Shown: positions 44,349 to 54,183 of the stretch, one piece after another | Layout of the letters: every line of letters begins with the position of its first letter | How positions within the stretch are numbered: the first letter of the stretch is position 1 | Assembly: GCA_038501785.1 (NCBI GenBank) | Contig: JBAMJR010000272.1 | Location: forward strand, 1,164,501-1,228,500 | Source: Myoxocephalus aenaeus | Taxonomy: Eukaryota > Chordata > Actinopteri > Perciformes > Cottidae | Direction of reading: 5' to 3' | DNA length: 64,000 nt | Notes under the pieces: generated by a model | What the model was told of the DNA's origin: nothing | Seen by the model: the letters and a program-made list of their open reading frames with translations, nothing else | Database searches by the model: none | Position numbers and translations under genes: made by a program

Positions 44349-45062
44349 GTGAAGAACGTTTTAAGGGAAACAGACGATACAACTCTGGTGGGTCTCATCA
44401 CCAAGGATGATGAGACCCACTACAGGAAGGAGGTCAGCCTTCTGACCACGTGGTGCGGAGACAACAACCTCCTGCTGAACAACAGCAAGACCAAGGACAC
44501 TGTTGTTGACGTCCGGAGAGGCCACACTCAACACCCACCACTGACCATCAATGGTGCTGACATAGAGAGAGTGAGCAGCACCACATTCCTGGGGGTGGAC
44601 ATCAGCGAGGACCCCTCGTGGACAGCCAACACAATATCACTGGCAAAGAAAGCACAGAGGCGCCTCTACTTTCTCCCCTCAGACTCAAGAAAGTAAGAAC
44701 CCACAGGATGCTCTCAATGGTGCCTCGGTAAAATGTGCACATGATGGGTGGGGTCTTGTGCACATTTTACCGAGGCACCATTGAGAGCATCCTGACAGAC
44801 TGCATCACTGTGTGGGGCGGGAGCTGCTCGGACTACAGCAAGAAAGCCCTGCAGCGCATAGTGAACACAGCTGGACAGATCATTGGTGCAGGACATTGGT
44901 GCGACTCCTACCACCCCTCACACAGTCTCCGGAGCCTCCGTGGTCGCACCACCAGACTCTCAAACAGCTTCGTCCACCAGGCTGTCAGGAAGCTGAACTC
45001 TCAGGAGAAACTCCTCTGTATGTTTGGCACATGTTGAGGAATTGACAATAAAGCTGACTTTG
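44349..45062 (+). mobile_element. LINE fragment: reverse transcriptase C-terminal half
   Basis: 44349-44696 reads R-E-T-D-D-T-T-L-V-G-L-I-T-K-D-D-E-T, then L-T-T-W-C-G-D-N-N-L-L-L-N, V-V-D-V-R-R and T-F-L-G-V-D-I. After a break, 44762-45037 reads T-F-Y-R-G-T-I-E-S-I-L-T-D-C-I-T-V-W, A-L-Q-R-I-V, I-I-G-A and R-T-T-R-L-S-N-S-F. This is the palm-to-thumb and C-terminal domain of an L2/CR1-like fish LINE. Only the end of the F-A-D-D-T-T motif remains (T-D-D-T-T). The two halves are separated by a 38-bp inverted duplication (44704-44794). It ends AATAAAGCTGACTTTGA, close to the LINE tail at 18440. Confidence 0.85.
44704..44794. repeat. Perfect 38-bp inverted duplication
   Basis: Arms 44704-44741 and 44757-44794 are exact reverse complements around a 15-base loop. 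The right arm is the normal LINE coding sequence (T-F-Y-R-G-T-I-E-S-I-L); the left arm is an inverted copy of it and breaks the frame. Confidence 0.95.
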
Positions 45063-45764
45063 AGCCCCCGAACCAACCCTACCTTTCTCTCCGACCTATC
45101 TGAATTCCTGACCCAGCTCTGCTTCCTGTCACCTTCCATCTCGCTGCTCGGTGACTTCAATATCAACTCCTCAGACTGCAAAACACATCATATTCCCCGG
45201 CCACACCCTGGACCTGGTCTGCTCCACAGGACTCACCATCAATCTCCTCTCTGGCTCTGACCTCACCATCTCTGACCACCTAGCCATCGTCATGGACATT
45301 GACATCCCTGAACCAAAACAGGGTTCCAAACACCCATGACCCTCTGTAACATGAAGTCCATCTGCCCCTCATCCCTGTCAGACTGTCTGGCTGCAAAACT
45401 CTCCACCCTTCATTTAGCCCCTCCCCCACAGACCTGGTCAACCTCTACAATAACACTCAGTCGTCCTGCCTCGATCAGCTTGCCCCTCTCAAAACCAGAA
45501 CTGTCTCTTTCACCCACACTGCCCCCTGGTTCACACCTGAACTCCGACTCATGAAATCCAGGAAACGCCGACGAGAGCGACTCTCTAACAAAACCGGACT
45601 CACAGTACGCACAATACACACCACGGCTTACAAGGAATACGTTCAGCAATACAGACTGGCTCTCAATACCGCATCCTCCACCTAATACTCTGGCATCATC
45701 CACTCCGGTACCGCCAACCCCAAGGTTCTCTTCTCCACAATGAATAAACTTCTCAAACCTGTAG

Positions 45765-45765
<1 letters not shown>
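45063..45765 (+). mobile_element. LINE fragment: endonuclease end and linker
   Basis: Pieces in shifting frames: L-L-G-D-F-N-I-N near 45145, P-G-H-T-L-D-L-V-C-S near 45200, then I-S-D-H-L-A-I-V near 45270 give the catalytic core end of a LINE endonuclease. Then A-P-L-K-T-R-T-V-S-F-T-type, A-P-W-F-T-P-E-L-R-L-M-K and N-P-K-V-L-F-S-T-M-N-K-L-L linker sequence. It is a second LINE lineage placed directly after the first. It ends at a TA microsatellite. Confidence 0.75.

Positions 45766-45766
<1 letters not shown>

Positions 45767-45826
<60 letters not shown>
45767..45826. repeat. (TA)30 microsatellite
   Basis: A pure TA run at the 3' edge of the LINE fragment. Confidence 0.95.
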
Positions 45827-45829
<3 letters not shown>

Positions 45830-45915
45830 ATTTTTTGGACTGACTCTGCTTCTACTGTAAAGTCAGAGGACCACTGCAGGAGCTACAGTTACCGTGGTGG
45901 TGTCATCCTCTACAC

Positions 45916-46368
45916 CAGGGGTGTCAAACATACGGCCCGCCAGGGGGTCCAGTCCGGCCCGCGGGATAATTGTTAAAATTGCAACAACAACAAAAAAACT
46001 GCCTGAGTTGGGACTTGAACCACTGATCCTCTGATTGTAAGACAGGCATGGTAACCATTGAGCAACAGTCACAATTGACTGAAGCACTGACATTACTAAA
46101 GATATTGCCCAACTGCGAGGGAATCTGCAGAGGAGAGCAGGCAGGTAAACACTGGGCTGATGTCTGAATTTGTGGTCTTTATGTTTCTAGTTTATTGAAG
46201 AAAGACCTTAAAATAGAGTTTATCATCAGAAAACCTTCACCAATGATTTAAACAGAGAGAAATAATGTCGTTATGTATGCGTTATTATGCTGTGATTTTA
46301 CTGGTCCGGCCCACTTGAGATCAAAATGGGCAGCATGCGGCCCCTTCACTAAGATGAGTGTGACCCTG
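45916..46368. mobile_element. 453-bp hAT element
   Basis: The left end CAGGGGTGTCAAACATACGG and right end ATGAGTGTGACCCTG are imperfect terminal inverted repeats, flanked by an exact 8-bp direct repeat CTCTACAC (45908-45915 and 46369-46376). The interior has GGCCCGC and GGTCCGGCCCACTTGAG motifs of the fish hAT family also represented at 47619-48513. It includes a minus-strand tRNA-like segment at about 46000-46070. Non-coding. Confidence 0.9.
46003..46070 (-). pseudogene. tRNA-like segment in hAT
   Basis: On the minus strand: TTGCTCAATGGTTACCATGC, then CTGTCTTACAATCAGAGGAT and CAGTGGTTCAAGTCCCAAC. This has an A-box-like start, a seven-base loop with a possible TAC anticodon, and a B box. Stems are imperfect, so it is a tRNA-derived relic, not a functional tRNA. 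Confidence 0.4.
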
Positions 46369-46376
46369 CTCTACAC

Positions 46377-46635
46377 CTTCCAGTCACATGGCGAATAGGG
46401 CTCGTTCAGCTGGTTTTGGTGTTGATTTATCTGAATATTTTCCAGCCCTGGCAGCTACAAAGGGTGCCTCTCATAAATCACCAGCTGGCCTGATAACTTC
46501 ATAGCAGCAGAGCACCAAACACAAGCAGCAGACCTCAACAAGCAACTTTCTATTTTAACAAGGTGATAGGAAGCCTGAGCCATACTGTCCCCTGGTGGAC
46601 AGAGCAGGCACACACAACAGCCCTGACGTAGAGAA
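46377..46635. other. Gene-free spacer
   Basis: Nothing recognised. Confidence 0.5.
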
Positions 46636-47600
46636 TTATAATAATAATAACTTTATTCTAACTTTACAGAGTGCTTTAACAGACAAAAGCAAAGCAATAT
46701 AACAACTGAAAGTTCAACAGTGAGGCCCAACAAAGCAAGACAAACTAAGATAAGAGTTCAACCCTGATGAAACCACTCAAAAGAAGAACAAACTTAGAAA
46801 TAAAATAAATGTTTTAAATTAATAAATAGTATATAATAATAGATTTCATTTTTAAACGCACTTTTCTTTCAAAAGAAACTCAGAGTGCCACAGAGCCAAT
46901 ATATAGTAAAACAAATGAAAACAGTTAAAACATAGTTGAAGCAACCCCTAATAATAAAAAATATATAAAAATAATAGCTGACAATGAATCAAGGTAAAAA
47001 ATGCCTTCCTGAATGAAAAGGTTTTTAGGCCAGTCTTAAAAGAGTTCAGTGTCTGAGTTGCCCTTAGGTGTCCCAGAGGCGTGCCGAGCAAAAGGCCCGG
47101 TCGCCCATGGTGCGTAGCTTGGTGTTTGGGACCCGGAGGAGCGAGCAGTTTGTAGATCAGAGGGTATGGGTGGAGGTTTGGGGAGTAATGAGTTCTAATA
47201 AATAATAATTAAATAAAGGGAAAGAGTCAAGCAGTAAAAATACGACATTATATAAAGCCAGTCTGTAAAAATGGTAAAGTGATTTAACTTTGTGTTGATT
47301 CTGGCACCCCCTCTGGACTAAAGTGGTAATGTCTCTCAGCACCAGGGTCCCTTTTTAAATTACATTACGTTTCATTAAGCGTCAGCTAAATTAAATGTAA
47401 TGTAATTTAAAAGAGATGATTCTGAGCCTTGTCTCCTCAGGCAGGTCGATCCAAAGCCAAGGGGTCCTGATGGCAAAAGCACGGTTACCTTTAATTTGAG
47501 CCTTGACTTTGGAACAACCAGAAGGCCCGATCGCAGTGACCCCCCAAAGTCCTCAAATCCTGAACCCTCAGGGACTCACTGACATAACCTGGCTGGTTGA
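46636..47600. mobile_element. Retroelement 3' regions, reverse-oriented type
   Basis: Starts with an AATAATAATAACTTTATT tract and contains TTCATTTTTAAACGCACTTT, AAACTCAGAGTGCCACA, GGTTTTTAGGCCAGTCTTAA, GTCCCAGAGGCGTGCCGAGC and AAAGGCCCGGTCGCCCATGG, then a second related block (GAAGGCCCGATCGCAGTGAC at about 47520). The phrase set is shared with fish LINE/SINE-like elements, including the one split at 19405-21310. No ORF is retained. Borders are approximate. Confidence 0.5.
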
Positions 47601-47618
47601 GTGTGAGAGGCTCTAAGG

Positions 47619-48513
47619 CACTGGTGTCAAACTCAAGGCCCGCCACGTCATTTTATGTGGCCCGCGACGGCTTGAAAGCCATGAAATCGCAGAGCCGTTT
47701 TCAGTCGGTCACGGGCCTTTGCATGGGAAAAAAAAAATTATCCTGTACTTTTATTTTGAAGGGAATTTTTGTGCCGTTTATTCAATTCCTGTCATATTCA
47801 TGTAATGTGCTGTAACTCTGTTACGTTATTCATTCTGGTCACATGACATCTATTGCTTCTGTCCATCAGGAGAGGGATCCTCCTCTGTTGCTCTCCTGAA
47901 GGTTCTTCCTGTTTTCCCTGTGAAAGGGTTTTTACTATCTTTATTTGGGGAGTTGTTCCTGATCCGATGTGAGGCCCCGGGACAGGATGTTATGTTACAG
48001 ATTGCACATTTTAATTTGTGATTTTGGGCTATTAAACTGAATTGAATATTCACACACTCCTCAACGCTGCGTTCACAACACACTTTACTTGCGTGAGTTT
48101 ACACACCGGACTATTTGTGATAGTTCGCTTCATTCCCAACTTTTTTTTTAATGTTATGTTAAAAAAGGCTGAAGTTATAAAATGATTATGTGTGTTGTAT
48201 TACCTTGTGTCCTTAAGATGCACTTTGGTGTTTTTAATTGAGTGTAAAAGGGAATATTTCTGTGTTTGGCATACTGTGATACTATCTCAGGTTCAAACTG
48301 CACCATATTTTCATTAAATCAAATTGAGAAGTTGAAAATGTTCCTCGCTTTGGATCTCGGCGGGTCATTCAGGGTGATGGTGTCCTGCAGCCAGACCAGT
48401 TGAACCACTGCAGGTATAGATCCACGGCCCGCCACTGTACAGTTACAACCGGCCCTTTGAGGGCGACCATGATGCTGATGTGGCCCGGGGTGAACATGAG
48501 TTTGACACCCCTG
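47619..48513. mobile_element. hAT element with nested LINE 3' end
   Basis: The left end CACTGGTGTCAAACTCA and right end TGAGTTTGACACCCCTG are inverted repeats, flanked by an exact 8-bp duplication CTCTAAGG (47611-47618 and 48514-48521). Near the ends are GGCCCGCCACGTCATTTTAT and GCTGATGTGGCCCGGGGTGA. A LINE 3'-end copy lies inside at 47783-48047. No transposase ORF. Confidence 0.92.
47783..48047 (+). mobile_element. LINE 3'-end copy nested in hAT
   Basis: Same 3' UTR as 7530-7824 (GTCATATTCATGTAATGTGC; CATCAGGAGAGGGATCCTCC; GTTCCTGATCCGATGTGAGG), shortened near its end, ending GGGCTATTAAACTGAATTGA. It is inserted in the hAT element. Confidence 0.85.
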
Positions 48514-48585
48514 CTCTAAGGGCTTTCATGGTGTAAATATGAATGGGACAGCACTTATATCACGTTGCAACATATCACGTTACCA

Positions 48586-48895
48586 CAGCGGCGAGTTGTT
48601 TTCGACCTAGGCCTTGTGCCGTATAGTCCACATCGGGGGGACTCAATACGCGGCGCGTTCATACAGACCACCATGTGTGGACAGCAGACACACAACCAGC
48701 ATTTCACTCACCAGACGCACATAACCCCCCGTAACCCTCTGTGGGAAAGGCATAGATCAGTAAATCTAAAGTTAAAAATAATTATAATACATGTAGTGTA
48801 TTTGTGAAAAACAATTACATTATAAAATAGCTATAACTTTTAATTATTAAAAAAATTATAAAATAGCTATAACTTAGTGATTCTGTTTAGGCCAG
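48586..48895. mobile_element. Unexpanded relative of the 29-kb hAT
   Basis: Starts CAGCGGCGAG and contains GGGGGACTCAATACGCGGCG, then GCGTTCATACAGACCACCAT and GTGTGGACAGC once only. The counterpart in the 29150-31258 element has the same left and right phrases separated by 1.77 kb of array. The right part (TATAAAATAGCTATAACTTA; TTCTGTTTAGGCCAGCAGA) matches 50920-50960. The right terminus is missing, cut by the LINE at 48887-49396. Confidence 0.65.
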
Positions 48896-49396
48896 CAGAG
48901 AAGGCTTAGAAGGCCCTGACGGCCACCACTGTTTAGGACACACGGAGTCAGCTTTTACAGAGAGATCAAAGAAAATACATTTGTGATCACTGATCAGTAG
49001 GTCCTCACAAAGGACATGATCAATATCTAGACCCAGAGAGAACACAAGGTCCAAAGTGTGACCACCTCTGTGAGTGGAGCCAGAAACATGTTGTGTGAAA
49101 TTAAAAGATTCAGTAATGTTCAGGAACTCAGTGGCTACACCGTTTGTGGCATCATTGACATGCAGATTGAAATCACCAACCAGTACCCCTCTATCTAGCT
49201 TGATGATAGAGGTCAGGAAGTCTGTGAACTCTGATTTGCTGGAAAACTGACTTGCTGGACCAAGAGGTCGATAAATTAAAACACAATAAAACGGCTTTAG
49301 CCGACCGACTTTAGTCAGCTGGAGCTCAAAAGTAGTAAAAGGTTCTGCGCTCCCCATTTGACAGGAAAACGGATTCTTCCAGATTCTGCCAGACAT
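48887..49396 (-). mobile_element. LINE endonuclease fragment
   Basis: A 169-codon minus-strand frame: F-T-T-F-E-L-Q-L, F-Y-C-V-L-I-Y-R-P, G-V-L-V-G-D-F-N-L-H-V-N, S-G-S-T-H-R-G-G-H-T-L-D-L-V-F and L-L-I-S-D-H-K-C-I-F-F-D-L. The G-D-F-N-x-H and S-D-H motifs are the catalytic core of LINE apurinic endonucleases, and the family is L2/Rex-like. The N-terminal part and RT are absent. It is the best-preserved open LINE piece in the window. Confidence 0.85.
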
Positions 49397-49459
49397 AGTT
49401 TAAACCGCTATGCTACCATAGAGAAATAGAGGTGAAATCTGATTGGACAAGAGTTCTCC

Positions 49460-50882
49460 TTAACTCTTCCAACACAGCCGACGTGAGACTGCGTTTTGAC
49501 AGTGTCTAAGTTTTTTAAATATTCATATCTTCGCGATAATACATTGTAGACATATGGTTTGACGTCTAGCTGAAAGAGGAGACTTCCTGCTTCCGCTGCC
49601 TTCCTCCTGCTTCATCTTACGTGACTCACACAGAGAGTTAGGGGCATCGGCGTGTCATACGACCCGGTTCAAAAAGTACTCGTCACACGAAATCCTTCAC
49701 CGTGATTTGTTGAATCATGTGTCCGTCGACATTTTGTGAAATCAACTAACCAATAAAGTCACAGAGAACCAGCATGGAACTACACACCTGAGCTCTGTAA
49801 ACACGCTGGCGTTCTCACTCATAAAGAAGAGAGAGATTATGGAGACGCACTTTACTACGGAGGAAGCTGTGGCGGCGATTTTGGCGACGAGGACGACAGG
49901 AGCGTCAGACCCTGAAGGCTTTCACTCCTGCGACCAAGAGGAAGATGCAGACAGAAGGGATCCATTTGAAGATGGGTAAGTGTATTTAGATACTAAACTT
50001 TGTGTTGCAATAGCATATTTACGCTAGCAGAGTGAGCACATTTAGCTGGTCCCGCTCCCTTCGGCTGCCCAAGTCTGGTGTAACGCAGTGTTAGCGCGTA
50101 ATAATTATTGGATGCCTGGTGTAGCACGTAGGTTGTTTACATTAGCAACGTTTAGCACAGTTAGCTCAGGCTCTGATCATAGTCCCTGCTGGAGCTCTGT
50201 TACTGTTTTGGTGTGTAATCGTAACTTTCTTTCAGTGAACTTAGTAGTGACCAGTAGTCATTTATTTTACAGAGGATTCACATCTGCAGCAGTGGACAAC
50301 ATGCAGCTTCTCTCCAGCCACCAGCACTACGCTGTAGTGGAAGACTGACGACGACCCGGACACTGTTTACCGGGTAACGTAGGTACACAGCTCACTGCAC
50401 ATGTACACCTGTTGAACTGTTCACACTGTGTGAACTTAGTACTGACTACTCATTTATTTTACAGAGAGGATTCACCACAGCCATCCCCACCAGCCCGGGT
50501 CTGTTTTCTATTTCTGAACATGTATATTCTGTAAATATTAATTTTTTATTTATAATACATATTTTATTTGAAAACAAAAAATGTTGGAATGGTCATTTTT
50601 CATTTTTACACACCCCGTGAAGCTTTATCTGCAGTATGAAGTCATTTCTCAGTCATATTTTTCTCATTTTGGTGAAAGACCAAAAATAGAAAATTTGGTT
50701 TTAGACATTTATTTACATGTATCTACCATTGTATTCATATATTTCACTGCTTTTATGAACCTAAGACCTTTGGTAAACCAATTTCAAGGACTATGTCCTT
50801 GTATGTATCTTATATGCAAGTGTCTTTAAAAGGTGAATTTAATGTAAAATCGAGAAAATGACCTCAGAGTCTGAAGGGTTAA
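49460..50882 (+). mobile_element. piggyBac element, internally deleted
   Basis: Bounded by TTAA at 49460-49463 and 50879-50882, the target piggyBac elements duplicate. The right terminus reads GAAAATGACCTCAGAGTCTG then AAGGGTTAA. It retains transposase exon 1 (49839-49975) with a GTAAGT donor. A TTATTTTACAG acceptor follows at about 50272, with a short exon-2 start whose other frame gives W-K-T-D-D-D-P-D-T. The catalytic DDD core and the C-terminal zinc finger are missing. Confidence 0.8.
49839..49975 (+). pseudogene. piggyBac transposase exon 1
   Basis: Reads M-E-T-H-F-T-T-E-E-A-V-A-A-I-L-A-T-R, then an acidic stretch ending R-R-D-P-F-E-D-G and a strong donor GTAAGTG. An F-T-x-E-E-A-hydrophobic start followed by an Asp/Glu-rich region is the usual N-terminus of piggyBac transposases. 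Related first exons are at 54183-54065, about 56960-56820 and about 62040-61905, all minus strand. Confidence 0.7.
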
Positions 50883-50885
50883 CCA

Positions 50886-50971
50886 GCGGCCGAACCACGC
50901 CGTGAAAAACAATTAAATTATAAAATAGCTATAACTTTGTGATTCTGTTTAGGCCAGCAGATCCGCCACTG
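50886..50971. mobile_element. hAT end fragment (CCGCCACTG)
   Basis: Contains AACAATTAAATTATAAAATA, GCTATAACTTTGTGATTCTG and TTTAGGCCAGCAGATCCGCC, ending CCGCCACTG. That end is the TIR of the 29150-31258 element, and the rest matches 48800-48895. It starts directly after the piggyBac TTAA, as if piggyBac inserted into this hAT. Confidence 0.6.
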
Positions 50972-51480
50972 TTACCATGACAACGTTCAAAAATATTGCG
51001 TCCATTTTACTCTTCCAATCACGAAATTGGGTAATTTCAAATAATCACTTTACTCGTTGGCAAAACGAAATGTTTGATGAAGACATCTGTGTAATACATA
51101 TCTATATATACACAGTATATAATCTCTGCTTCTATTTCTTTGATTTCACGTGTTTATATGTTCCATCTTTAATCCTTAATGTAATTTACCAGGATGAACA
51201 CACATGAGCCGTCCTCTTTGTTTACCTTTAATTTAGGTCTCCATACTTCCACTGCGTATTTAACGTCACATTGCTATGAATTGTGGGTAATTCCCTTGTC
51301 TGCATCAAAAGTTGAATTAACGGGAAGGGTTCATAAAGGGATCAAAATGTCTGCCTGAGACTCAAACATTCAACAATTTTACAGCGGGACAGAACTGAAC
51401 TTTCATTCCAGGTGTGAATATGCATCTCTATGCCTCAGTGTATTAAACCTCATGGACATAACTCTAATGAATATCACTAA
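50972..51480. other. Gene-free spacer
   Basis: Nothing recognised. Confidence 0.45.
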
Positions 51481-51481
51481 A

Positions 51482-51660
51482 GTCTTCAATCAGAGGATCG
51501 GCGGTTCGATCCCCGGCTCCACTAGCCTATGTCGATGTGTTTTCCCCAAATGTCTCCCGTAGCTGTTCTACGTGTATGAATGGGTGTGAATGTTAGTTAG
51601 TCCCAATGGGCAGGTAGCCCCTCCCATCAGTGTATGAATGGGTGTGAATGGGTGAGAGCT
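51482..51660 (+). mobile_element. tRNA-headed SINE-like copy
   Basis: CAATCAGAGGATCGGCGGTT then CGATCCCCGGCTCCACTAG, followed by CTATGTCGATGTGTTTTCCC and a body with repeated GTATGAATGGGTGTGAATG phrases. It is the plus-strand partner of the copy at 24565-24722, with more of the 3' body preserved. Confidence 0.65.
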
Positions 51661-51843
51661 CCCTGGCCCACCGCCACCACAGCAGCAAGTCACAGACACA
51701 CATGCATCAGCGCATACCCATTAAAGAGTCTCTCCCTCGTCAGACCCTGAATGCAAAGGGAGCAGGAACTGATCCATCCATCTTTTCTGCCTCCTTCTTC
51801 CCTGCCGTCAGTTTCAAACAAAAAACATGTGCAGCATGCTTAC

Positions 51844-51957
51844 CTTCTTTCACCATCCCTTCCTTCACTTTCTTCTCTTCTTTGTTGCTTTCTCCACTCG
51901 GTTACAATATGTTTGGGCTTGGCTGGATCGGGCCCATCTGCATGAAGCCCCACTGGT
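51844..51957 (-). CDS. Candidate internal exon, gene unknown
   Basis: A 114-bp minus-strand segment. The acceptor is CTCTTTTATTTTCTTCAG ending at 51958; the donor GTAAGC starts at 51843. Both are strong. One frame is open throughout: P-V-G-L-H-A-D-G-P-D-P-A-K-P-K, then H-I-V-T-E-W-R-K-Q-Q-R-R-E-E and a charged end. It starts and ends in the same phase (114 = 3 x 38), as expected for a cassette exon. The out-phase would join the acceptor of plekha6 exon 28301-28196 in frame, but I cannot match the residues to that protein. It may be chance. Confidence 0.35.
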
Positions 51958-52409
51958 CTGAAGAAAATAAAAGAGAGAGAAAAAGAAAGGAAGGGATTTA
52001 TTCTGCATGTGGGTAGGGAATTGAAAGAAAAGAGAAATGTGAAACCTCCAAGCCTCCAGTGACAATCACCCCCTCCCTTCCTCCTCCTCATTGCTGTCTA
52101 CCTTCATCTCCCGCTCTGCTTCCCTCCCTTTCCTCTCCTCTGCCTCATCCCCCACTCATGTATTAGCTCGTCCAAGCATTCACTTCTTTATCCTTTCCAT
52201 CGTCACTTCTTTCCCTGTCATCGCCTTCCTTTCGTCACTTCCTTTCCCCTCACCTCTATTTTGTTCTTCCTCAGACCTCCATTTTTTTCTGTCTCTCTTT
52301 ACTTTATTAGTTTACTTTCTTCTGTTTTGATCAACTGGGAAGTATGAATGTTAATCCATCCTATAGTTCTACACAATCCCTTCTCACCCCCAACTCAAAT
52401 AGTGCAGAG

Positions 52410-52412
<3 letters not shown>
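51958..52412. other. Pyrimidine-rich gene-free spacer
   Basis: The plus strand is C/T-rich from about 52070 to 52330 (CTTCCTTTCC runs). The open frames there are compositional artefacts. Confidence 0.5.

Positions 52413-52450
<38 letters not shown>
52413..52450. repeat. (CA)19 microsatellite
   Basis: A pure CA run about 110 bp before the next piggyBac element. Confidence 0.95.
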
Positions 52451-52453
<3 letters not shown>

Positions 52454-53227
52454 CTTTGGATTATGATCACTTAACCCAGGCTGCATTATAAGCTAACAGC
52501 AAAAGACACACTCACACTTCAACCAAGCCAAACACCAGCCGCTCTGTGAAGTCAGTGTTAACTCACTGCACACTGGAGGTCATTTTCAGTCGATTTTCTC
52601 GATTTGACATAATTTTCTTAGATTCACCTTTTAAGGCACTTGCATATAAGATATATACCCATGTTTTACATCATAAATTGCAGAACAATCTCAGCTATCT
52701 ATATAATGAGGCACCATTGTCATAAGGCAAAAGTGTAAGGAAAAAAACTTTATAATATGACACTAAAGCTGAAAAATGGAATCTCGATTTTTGGAAATTC
52801 TTCATATCGCTTGAAAAAACCTAACTTTACTCAGGTGGTGACTCTGTTTAGGCGATGGCAATTGGTTTACCAAAGGTTTTAGGTTCACAAAAGCAGTGAA
52901 ATATATGAATAAAATGTTAGATACAGGTAAATAAATGTCTAAAACTAAAGTTTTTATTATCGTTTTTTGAGTAGAAATATGGTCTTTCACAGCTTTCACC
53001 AAAATGATAAAAATGGGACTGAGAAATGACTTCATTGTGCAGATAAAGCTTCAGGGAGTGTGTGCAAATGAAAAATGACCATCACAACAATTTTTTTTTT
53101 TTTAAATAAAAATATGTATTATAAAAAAAAAAGAAAATATGTACAGAATATATATTCAGAAATATAAAACAGAACAAAGACTAGACCATTTACAATATAC
53201 AAGTATATATGCTTCAATGGCATATCC

Positions 53228-53706
53228 TCATGCCATGGCATGCCAGTCATGGAAACAGTTTCTGTTCAGCTGCAGGCAGAGGGGAACGTTACACGCCTCG
53301 CACTTCCACGCCGTGTCTTTGCTCACTTTCTTCATGCTGCAAAGCTCGCAAACCCTGCGACCCACCGTGGACTTAGTTGGAAGAACAGTTTGAAGAGTTC
53401 AATGGGTGTTGCTGTGGCACTGACATGTGGACCAGGTGTCCGGGCTGGAACTTGATGACGGGGGGAGCAGTGTCCGGGTCTTCATCCGTCCTCCAGGACA
53501 GCGTAGGTGCAGGTGGTGCACGTGCTGCTGTCTTTCTTGATCTGGCCTGAGGTGAAAGCAGTCGCCGGGCAGCACGCGCCCTGTTTGCTGGAGATGGTGT
53601 CTTTAGTCGTCGGTCAACGCGCTGCCTCTTTGCTGGTCGTGGTAGTCGCCGTCCAACACGCTGCCTCTTTGCTGGCCAGGCTGGTCGGGGCGGCTGGTGC
53701 TCCTCT
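53228..53706 (-). pseudogene. piggyBac transposase exon 2, core deleted
   Basis: After an acceptor TTTATTTTACAG it reads a basic region (W-P-A-K-R-Q-R-V-G-R-R-L and a second R-P-A-K-R-Q-R-V-D-R-R-L copy, likely a nuclear localisation signal). Then W-R-T-D-E-D-P-D-T-A-P-P-V-I-K-F opens the DDE_Tnp_1_7-type domain. The sequence jumps near 53390 to the C-terminal Cys-rich finger (C-E-L-C-S-M-K-K, W-K-C-E-A-C-N-V-P-L-C, then F-H-D-W-H) and a stop at 53230-53228. The junction shifts frame. Confidence 0.75.
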
Positions 53707-54064
53707 CTGTAAAATAAATGAAGACTAGTCAGTTGAAAGAAAGATGACGTAACGATTGAGCAGAATGCTCCACATTGGATGTGCAAATATTATTCAGATC
53801 ATGACTGTGGTAGTAATTTTAGCATAGTGCTCCGCATTGGATGTATAAATATTAGTGGTAGTAACGTGAAGCAGAGTGTTGTACAAAGCAGATTGTGTGT
53901 AAACATTACTTAGATCATGACGTAGTAACGTGAACAGCAGTGTGCACCGCGTGGCTGGCTCACATGCTCTCCTACACAGTGTACACATTACTAGTTTGTA
54001 CACATTACTAGTTTGCACCATGCAGCCTTACAGACACGTAACAAAGTTTAGTAACTACACTTAC

Positions 54065-54183
54065 CCATCTTCCTCAGAAGAACTAAAGCCTTCGAGCTCT
54101 GACGACGACGCGTCGTCCTCCTCCTCGCTGCTCTCCAGAATCATGCGTTTTGCTTCCTCCGTGTTGAATCTCTTTGTCGTCAT
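54065..54183 (-). pseudogene. piggyBac transposase exon 1
   Basis: Minus strand: M-T-T-K-R-F-N-T-E-E-A-K-R-M-I-L, then E-S-S-E-E-E-D-D-A-S-S-S and a G-F-S-S-E-E-D-G end at donor GTAAGTG. The acidic casein-kinase-like Ser/Glu stretch is typical of piggyBac N-termini. The exon is open and well preserved. Confidence 0.75.
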
